Origin: Anaerococcus sp.
GTDB lineage: Bacteria > Bacillota > Clostridia > Tissierellales > Peptoniphilaceae
NCBI RefSeq assembly: GCF_030825785.1
Contig: NZ_JAPJPG010000033.1
Location: 1 to 18,128 of the forward strand
DNA: 18,128 nt
Reading direction: 5' to 3'
Numbering within the stretch: position 1 is the stretch's first letter; each line of letters begins with the position of its first letter. This document shows positions 13,118 to 18,128 of the stretch, in pieces. The notes under the pieces were generated by a model that saw nothing but the letters and a program-made list of their open reading frames with translations, was not told where the DNA came from and did no database searches. The position numbers and the translations under genes are program-made.

Positions 13118-13573
13118 ATGGTGGAAAAGATTATTAATGAGTTGAGAAATGAAGAATACAATCAAAGATTACCCAAACTCAGAGAGCTTTTGGCTAAGCA
13201 CAATATAAGAGTTTCTCACCAAAGGCTACTGATATTGGATTATCTTATAATGCATCCTATCCATCCTACGGCAGATACAATCTATAAGGATTTAAAGAAA
13301 GTGGATCCGGTTATAAGTCAGGCGACGGTATATAATACCCTAAATCTATTGGTTAAGCATAAACTAGTCAAGGAACTTGATTTCAATATGTCGAGTAAGA
13401 GATATGAGTTTAAAAAGACTAATCACGGCCATTTCATCTGTGAGTCTTGCGGCTTAATAGAAGATTTGGATGTTGATGATTTAGAATACCCAAAGGAGCT
13501 TAATGAATACGAAATAGATAATGTAGAAGTGATATACAGGGGCTTGTGCCCGATTTGCTTACATAAAGATTAA
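13118..13573 (+). CDS. Fur-family metalloregulator, PerR-like
   Basis: A 151-residue Fur-superfamily repressor. The winged-helix DNA-binding domain covers about 20-95 (RVSHQRLLILDYLI, HPTADTIYKDL, ISQATVYNTLNLLVKHKLV). The structural zinc site is C108/C111 and C144/C147. Aligned with Bacillus PerR, the regulatory metal ligands are H49 (H37), E97 (D85), H103 (H91), H105 (H93) and D116 (D104). D116 is the PerR-type residue; E97 is the Fur-type residue. PerR is therefore likely but not certain. Residues 1-19 are a short charged extension. AGAGG lies 4 bases before the ATG. The promoter carries PerR-like palindromes, so autoregulation by peroxide or metal is expected. Confidence 0.88.
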   Translation: MVEKIINELRNEEYNQRLPKLRELLAKHNIRVSHQRLLILDYLIMHPIHPTADTIYKDLKKVDPVISQATVYNTLNLLVKHKLVKELDFNMSSKRYEFKKTNHGHFICESCGLIEDLDVDDLEYPKELNEYEIDNVEVIYRGLCPICLHKD

Positions 13574-13577
13574 TTAT

Positions 13578-13609
13578 AACTTGTGCTTTTAAATTAGCGC
13601 AAGTTTTTT
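13578..13609 (+). terminator. Terminator of the Fur/PerR-family gene
   Basis: AACTTGTGC (13578-13586) and GCGCAAGTT (13597-13605) form a 9-bp stem with one G-U pair around a 10-base loop, followed by a T-run to 13609. It begins 5 bases after the stop codon. Confidence 0.9.
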
Positions 13610-13639
13610 GATTTGGAGTTTAACATATTTCTTACAAAA

Positions 13640-13692
13640 CTTTATTATCTATATAATATTTGAATACTAGAATATATGTATAGATAATAAAG
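13640..13692. repeat. Inverted repeat spanning the metallophosphoesterase promoter
   Basis: CTTTATTATCTATA (13640-13653) returns as a perfect inverted copy at 13679-13692, with 25 bases between. The -10 box TATAAT (13652-13657) straddles the left arm's inner end, with a weak TTCTTA (13629-13634) 17 bases upstream. The right arm abuts the ribosome binding site AGGAGG (13691-13696). Transcription from this promoter would start near 13664, after the left arm, so the repeat looks like a DNA operator rather than an RNA hairpin. Confidence 0.6.
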
Positions 13693-13700
13693 GAGGAATT

Positions 13701-15959
13701 ATGAAATCCAATAAACTAATTGTTGCCTTGATGATAAGTGCTATTTCATCAACTGCCCTTTGTACAAATGTTAGAGCAGATGAGGAAAATTTAACAACAA
13801 ATACAAATGAAATAACTGAAGTATCTAACCTATCAGATGAAGAGATAGATGATCTATCTAACTTTATCAACGATTATAACAACTATAAGGCTGACATACC
13901 AGAAGATGACGAAGTATTATTTGAAAAAAATGAGAAAAATATTAGAGAAGTTGATGGAACTAATAAGTTCAATAGGGCGACAGAAACTGAAAGAGATACA
14001 TTTGGAGAAGATAAAAATGTTACAAATATAGATTCTGAAGTTAAAGAAAAGCTAGAAGAGACTAAGGGAGAGTATGGTAAAAAGGATGGAGCTTACGCAG
14101 GAAACAACCTTAGAGAAAATACAGATCCAATCAAAGATATAGTAGTTAATAATGGAGATAATGAAAATCAAATCGCTATAACTTACTTTGTAAGAAATGA
14201 TTTGAGCAGTCAAAGTTATCTAGTCTTTGATGGGAAAACTTATAAAGCTTCACGAGTATATCAAACAGGCGATTCTAAAGGATATATGTCTCATACTGTT
14301 GTCTTGGATATATTAGCAGGAAATACATACACATACTATATCAAAACACCTTCATACACTAGCGATACTTACACATTAAAGACCAAAGCTCTTGGCGAAA
14401 ACAACGAATTTTCCTTAGCCTACTTTGGGGATCCTCAAATTGGATCAGGTGATAGTGTTTGGGATTCTAAGGGCTTAAATAAAAACACCCAGGCAAAGGT
14501 AGACCAAGATAAAATAGACTTTGCTAAGGCAATAGATAGGGCTATGAAGATGGATCCACATTTTTACTTTTCTATGGGAGATAATGTAGAGATTGCAGGA
14601 TATGAGGGAGAATACGATAGCTTCCTAGATCATGATATGTTTAGGGAAAGAATCTTTTCTACAGTTACTGGAAACCATGAAACATATATGGATAAAAACG
14701 ACGACAATCAACAAAATACCGTATTCAGAGATCATTTCTACTTGCCAAATGTATCAGAACTTGGCTCTTTTACTAAAAACAACGAAGATGGTAGTTTGAC
14801 ATATGTTCCTGGAGATTACTACTACACATATGGCGATACACTTTTCATTAATTTAAACTCTAACAATACAAATTCTAATGAACACAAAGAATTTATAGAA
14901 AAAGCAATTAAGGAAGCTGAAGGTAAAAGAAATGCTAAATTCTCTTGGAAGGTAGTATCTTTCCATCATGCCCCATACTCAACAGCAACTCATACTTCTG
15001 ACCTTGATATAATAGAAAGAAGAAAAGAACTAGTTAAGATTTTTAATGATAATGGAATTGATATTGTCCTTAACGGTCACGATCATATCTATACAAGAAG
15101 TAAACATATGTTAGCTGGTGAGAAGACTTTAAGTTTTGAAGATGCTTATGGAGTTGATCCTAGTAATGAGAATGCTAAGATTAAGGACGGATATTCAGAG
15201 ACCTTCAACAACAAGATTTATAAAAATGGCAATGTAATAGTAGATGGTATAGGCCTAGATTATGACGGAAATAAAGTATTGAATCCAAGAGGAACCCTAT
15301 TTCTAACGATGGCAGGTTCTGCTGGAGCAAAATTCTACAATCCAATAGGAGAAGACTCTTGGTTTGTAGCAAAAAGTCTTGATGACAGGAGCCAACTTTT
15401 CTCAAATCTAAGTTTCAGTAAAAACTCCTTCTCTATTTTAACAATGGATGCAAGTGGGAAGGTTGTTGACTTATATAAAATTGAAAAAACTAATGATTTT
15501 ATAAATAATCCTCACATTGAAGGAGAAAACGTAAGAAAAGAAAGTCTCCAAAACTTCATTGATAAAGTGGAAAATTTAACTTTAGTTGAAGATGAGTCTA
15601 ATATTAAAAACTACAATGAAGCAGTAGATAAAGCTAAGGCAGTTTTAAATGATAAGTTAGCAAGTAGGGAAGAAGTTGACCAAGCAATAGAAGTACTAAA
15701 GACTAGACTTTGTGAAGTAGAATTTGCAGATGCAAAAATTGTAAAAGAAACTAAAGAACTAGATAAAAAAGAAGTCGAAAATAGTAAGAATTATCAAAAT
15801 AATAATAAAGATGAAAGAAAAATTAATAAAGAGTCTAAGCAAAATCTAAAGAAAGAAAACAGAGAAAATGTAAAAACTGGGGTATCCTCAGTAATGGGAT
15901 ACGCTATAGGTTTATTCGCATCAGTTGGTGCTTTATTTGCTAGCAAGAAAGAGAAATAA
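13701..15959 (+). CDS. Secreted, probably wall-anchored purple-acid-phosphatase-like metallophosphoesterase
   Basis: A 752-residue surface protein. Residues 1-26 form a signal peptide with likely cleavage after VRA26. An acidic, low-complexity stretch follows (27-135), then a fibronectin-III-like N-terminal domain of the purple acid phosphatase type (about 140-230). The calcineurin-like phosphoesterase domain (about 235-590) has all metal motifs: GD244-P-Q, GD294-N, GN325-H326-E, H422-H423 and G459-H460-D-H462. A helical region (about 610-680) resembles FIVAR-type modules, followed by a charged linker. The C-terminus is NVKTG (723-727), a hydrophobic span and KKEK, a sortase-type signal with NVKTG in place of LPXTG. 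The substrate is unknown; phosphate release from host or environmental esters is a reasonable guess. Confidence 0.87.
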   Translation: MKSNKLIVALMISAISSTALCTNVRADEENLTTNTNEITEVSNLSDEEIDDLSNFINDYNNYKADIPEDDEVLFEKNEKNIREVDGTNKFNRATETERDTFGEDKNVTNIDSEVKEKLEETKGEYGKKDGAYAGNNLRENTDPIKDIVVNNGDNENQIAITYFVRNDLSSQSYLVFDGKTYKASRVYQTGDSKGYMSHTVVLDILAGNTYTYYIKTPSYTSDTYTLKTKALGENNEFSLAYFGDPQIGSGDSVWDSKGLNKNTQAKVDQDKIDFAKAIDRAMKMDPHFYFSMGDNVEIAGYEGEYDSFLDHDMFRERIFSTVTGNHETYMDKNDDNQQNTVFRDHFYLPNVSELGSFTKNNEDGSLTYVPGDYYYTYGDTLFINLNSNNTNSNEHKEFIEKAIKEAEGKRNAKFSWKVVSFHHAPYSTATHTSDLDIIERRKELVKIFNDNGIDIVLNGHDHIYTRSKHMLAGEKTLSFEDAYGVDPSNENAKIKDGYSETFNNKIYKNGNVIVDGIGLDYDGNKVLNPRGTLFLTMAGSAGAKFYNPIGEDSWFVAKSLDDRSQLFSNLSFSKNSFSILTMDASGKVVDLYKIEKTNDFINNPHIEGENVRKESLQNFIDKVENLTLVEDESNIKNYNEAVDKAKAVLNDKLASREEVDQAIEVLKTRLCEVEFADAKIVKETKELDKKEVENSKNYQNNNKDERKINKESKQNLKKENRENVKTGVSSVMGYAIGLFASVGALFASKKEK

Positions 15960-15992
15960 CTAAGAATTTAAGAGATCTTTTAAATAAACAAA

Positions 15993-16117
15993 TCGCAGCA
16001 TGATCCTTAGAAAACATCTGCGAAAAGTTTCAATACCTCTCCTGACCGGTAAGGCTAATTGGCCTAGGGTCTAGGGGAGGTAAACATTTCTAAGAGAGGC
16101 TTCTAAGGATGCTACGA
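15993..16117. other. Compact structured element between convergent genes, candidate ncRNA
   Basis: No ORF fits here. Plus-strand pairings are strong. An apical stem-loop at 16034-16082 pairs TACCTCTCCT with AGGGGAGGTA, then GACC/GGTC and AGGC/GCCT. A closing stem pairs ATCCTTAGAA (16003-16012) with TTCTAAGGAT (16101-16110) and extends TCGCAGC/GCTACGA with one mismatch and a 3-base bulge. Two alternatives compete: TCGCAG (15993-15998) with CTGCGA (16018-16023), and CTTAGAAA (16006-16013) with TTTCTAAG (16087-16094). The strand is not fixed. It might be a ncRNA, a bidirectional terminator of unusual form, or a dispersed palindromic repeat. I see no clear promoter or T-run on the plus strand; the minus-strand side ends in TTTGTTTATTT. 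Confidence 0.5.
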
Positions 16118-16134
16118 TGATTATTCATAGTTTG

Positions 16135-16980
16135 TCAATACATATTCAAATCTTCAAAAAACTTCATAGAATGATCTATGTCGTGATATTTAAAGCCTAA
16201 GTCAAAGGCTTCTTTTCTTTGAGCGCTAGATCCGTGGGTGAAAGAATCAACGTCTACATCACGGCCAGCCATTTCCTGGATCCTATCATCTCCAATTGCT
16301 GAAGCAGAATTCATTGCCTCTTCTATATCTCCTTCTTCAAGATAGCCCTTCTCTTTTACATAATAGGCAAAAAGACCAGCGAAATAATCTGCTTGAAGTT
16401 CCTGGGCTACAGATACCTTGTTATATTCTGTCTCTGATAATCTCTGTCTTAAGTCATTAGTTTGTTTTATAATACCGAGTTCATTTTGGACGTGGTGACC
16501 TACCTCGTGGGCAAGTACATAGGCTAGGGCAAAATCTCCTCCGCCTCCAAATCTATTTTTAAGATCATCGTAGAAAGATACGTCAAAATATACTGTCTTA
16601 TCTACCGGACAATAGAAAGGTCCCATCCTAGATTGGGCTATACCGCAACCGGTTTTAGTTGTATCTTGATAAAGGGTCATTTTTGCTTCATGATAAGTCC
16701 CTCCATTTTCCTCAAACTTATCATGCCATACGTCTTCAGTATCAGCGAGGATTACTGACAAGAAGTCTTCTAGAGTTTCCCTTTCCTTTGAGACTTCACT
16801 CGATTCTATTTGAGTATTTTGATTTACTTGTTGATTTTCGTTTGTTACTACACTAGGGTCAACTCCCAAAAAATATAAGACTAGCATAATTACGATACCA
16901 CCAATGCCGCCACCAACAGCCATAGGAGCCCTGGATCCTCTATTGACATTAGAGGATCGTCTTCTATCTTTCCATTTCAT
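16135..16980 (-). CDS. Membrane-anchored neutral zinc metallopeptidase (YpfJ family)
   Basis: The 281-residue protein matches the neutral zinc metallopeptidase family typified by E. coli YpfJ. It has a basic N-terminus with KDRRRSSNV, a Gly-rich lead-in and one transmembrane segment (about 21-39), then a polar linker. The catalytic region holds GCGIAQSRMGPFYCPVDKTVY (111-131) with paired cysteines C112 and C124. H158-E159-V-G-H162 is the HExxH zinc site. The downstream helix ELQADYFAG (194-202) supplies the third ligand. The C-terminal FTHGSSAQRKEAFDLGF is also typical. The catalytic part should face outside. AGGT/GGAGG sites lie just before the ATG. Substrates in this family are unknown. Confidence 0.9.
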   Translation of the reverse strand: MKWKDRRRSSNVNRGSRAPMAVGGGIGGIVIMLVLYFLGVDPSVVTNENQQVNQNTQIESSEVSKERETLEDFLSVILADTEDVWHDKFEENGGTYHEAKMTLYQDTTKTGCGIAQSRMGPFYCPVDKTVYFDVSFYDDLKNRFGGGGDFALAYVLAHEVGHHVQNELGIIKQTNDLRQRLSETEYNKVSVAQELQADYFAGLFAYYVKEKGYLEEGDIEEAMNSASAIGDDRIQEMAGRDVDVDSFTHGSSAQRKEAFDLGFKYHDIDHSMKFFEDLNMY

Positions 16981-17007
16981 ATTTACCTCCCAATTTATTT
17001 TCCTTAT

Positions 17008-17035
17008 ATTATATTTATACCCTAAATTTGAACAA
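17008..17035 (-). promoter_or_regulatory. Promoter of the zinc metallopeptidase gene
   Basis: On the minus strand TTGTTC (17035-17030) and TATAAT (17013-17008) are 16 bases apart, with the start codon about 28 bases beyond the -10 box. The -35 matches consensus at only three positions. Confidence 0.55.
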
Positions 17036-17038
17036 ATA

Positions 17039-17047
17039 TGATATAAT
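17039..17047 (+). promoter_or_regulatory. Extended -10 promoter of the yeiH-like gene
   Basis: TGATATAAT at 17039-17047 is a perfect extended -10 motif; no good -35 lies upstream. The -35 region of the divergent peptidase promoter (17030-17035) is only a few bases away, so the two promoters share their upstream DNA and may exclude each other. Confidence 0.65.
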
Positions 17048-17073
17048 ACTAATATTATTTAAAGGAGGAAAAT

Positions 17074-18059
17074 TTGGAAAAAGTTAAATCAATAATACCA
17101 GGATTTGCACTGGCGATTTTTATTGCTATTATAGCGAAATTTATAGAAAATGTATTGCCTATGCATATTATAGGAGGATCGGTAATTGCTCTATTTATAG
17201 GGATGGCCTTAAATAATTACACAAATACTGATGGTCTACTGAAAGATGGGATTAAGTTTACATCAAAACGACTTCTGAAATTTGCTATAATTCTTTTAGG
17301 AGCATCTTTAAATATAAAAATGGTCCTAAATGTAGGTAGATTATCCATATACGTAATGGTCTTTACCTTAGCTACCTGCTTTGGTCTGGGTCATTTTATA
17401 GGAAAGGCTTTGGGACTAAATTGGAAGATGAGTAATCTTATATCAGCTGGAACAGGAATTTGTGGAGGATCTGCAATAGCTGCAATAGCTCCAGTAATAG
17501 ATGCAGATGATACTGACCTAGCCTATGCTATGAGTGCTACATTTCTATTTGATATGCTAATGATAGTCTTTTTCCCAATAATGGGTAGGGCCTTTGGACA
17601 GGAACTGCTGTAAATGATACGTCAAGCGTCGTAGCGGCTGGTTTTGCTTTCTCTGAGAAGGCAGGAGACTTCGCTGTAATGGTTAAGCTTACTAGGACCC
17701 TTTCTATAATTCCAACTGTGATTATATTCTCTCTAATTAATAATCGCATTAAGAGAAAAGAAGTATTTAAAAGCGAAAGTCATAAACTATCCATCACATC
17801 AATCCTACCATATTTTATACTAGGATTTTTGATAATGGTTGGCCTAAACTCAGCTGGAGTATTTAGACCAGAGATGTCAGATCTACTAAAAAACGTAAGC
17901 AAGTTTTTAATGATAGCATCTCTTGCGGCAATTGGACTTAATACAAAATTCAATGAAATGAAAAAATCAGGAATTAACCCAATGATTCACGGATTTGTTA
18001 TATCAGTATTAGTTGTAATAGTTGCAATTAGTGTTGAATACTTTATGGGTCTTGTGTAA
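17074..18059 (+). pseudogene. Broken YeiH-family (UPF0324) permease gene, internal deletion with frameshift
   Basis: The gene starts at TTG 17074, five bases after AAGGAGG. The first frame encodes MEKVKSIIPGFALAIFIAII and several membrane helices with SAGTGICGGSAIAAIAPVI, the signature of the YeiH/UPF0324 putative sulfate-exporter family, up to MGRAFG, then stops at 17611-17613. From 17601 another frame continues the same protein (GTAVNDTSSVVAAGFAFSEK) to 18059. Family members have about ten residues, usually ending in WA, between these two parts. Their absence together with the frame change suggests a short out-of-frame deletion at about 17598. The total of about 328 residues is otherwise near the usual 335-340. 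The product is probably inactive. The gene ends 12 bases before the right IS end. Confidence 0.85.
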
Positions 18060-18070
18060 GTAAGATAAAA

Positions 18071-18128
18071 AATGGCTCTTTGTCAAATCGTGTTGGTAAA
18101 TAATAATCAACCAAATTCTTAATCAGGG
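18071..18128. mobile_element. Terminal inverted repeat of an insertion sequence, IS body to the right
   Basis: 18071-18108 is the exact inverted copy of 1-38; the following 20 bases have no counterpart at the left because the window begins there. The element begins at about GGCTCTTTG (18074) and runs off the window. The IS lies just after the broken yeiH-like gene. Confidence 0.7.

Noticed and set aside
15968..15983. Near-perfect palindrome TTAAGAGATCTTTTAA after the phosphoesterase gene
   Set aside because: It has no loop, so it cannot form a stable hairpin, and it has no T-run; probably chance in A/T-rich DNA.
15993..16117. 6S RNA, riboswitch or self-cleaving ribozyme
   Set aside because: Too short for typical 6S RNA, no gene downstream on the same strand for a riboswitch, and no hammerhead core (CTGATGA with GAAA) on either strand.
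17679..18059. Separate 126-residue membrane protein
   Set aside because: It is the C-terminal half of the YeiH-like protein; family sequence continues upstream to 17601 in the same frame without a start.
1..18128. Composite transposon carrying the window's genes
   Set aside because: The cargo is core metabolism and ribosomal genes in ancestral order; IS-bounded chromosome or assembly break is simpler.

Overview
The window is a low-GC, gene-dense stretch of a Firmicute chromosome. Gene order (ribD-ribE-ribBA-ribH behind an FMN riboswitch; rpmG-secE-nusG-rplK-rplA; rplJ-rplL behind an L10 leader), AGGAGG ribosome binding sites, one TTG and one GTG start and an NVKTG-type wall-sorting signal suggest an anaerobic Gram-positive coccus of the Anaerococcus/Peptoniphilus type. 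The genus is an inference; no rRNA marker is present.

Left to right: (1) 1-38 is one end of an insertion sequence (the same 38 bases return inverted at 18071-18108). (2) 117-4302 is a riboflavin operon: promoter, FMN riboswitch, attenuator terminator, ribD, ribE, ribBA, ribH and a HAD phosphatase that may supply the pathway's dephosphorylation step. (3) 4301-6321, minus strand: trmN-like methyltransferase, rsmI and an FMN-binding split-barrel protein, probably one transcript, whose first gene appears to have a leaderless promoter. (4) 6371-7795, minus: an aldehyde dehydrogenase with its own terminator. (5) 7896-9562, plus: glmM and a small unknown acidic protein. (6) 9569-13045, plus: the ribosomal/transcription block rpmG-secE-nusG-rplK-rplA, then a second promoter and L10 leader for rplJ-rplL, closed by a terminator with no rpoB following. 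(7) 13053-13609: a Fur/PerR-family regulator with overlapping operator palindromes on its own promoter. (8) 13640-15959: a large secreted, probably wall-anchored metallophosphoesterase whose promoter lies inside a 14-bp-arm inverted repeat. (9) 15993-16117: a compact, highly structured, unassigned element between convergent genes. (10) 16135-16980, minus: a membrane-anchored neutral zinc metallopeptidase. (11) 17074-18059: a YeiH-family permease gene broken by an internal out-of-frame deletion, then the second IS end.

Nearly everything is housekeeping. The least explained items are the structured element at 15993-16117, the leaderless trmN promoter, the hairpin-bridged ribosome binding site of ribBA, the paired leader folds before rplK and rplA, the double operator before the Fur-family gene and the IS ends that bracket the whole segment.
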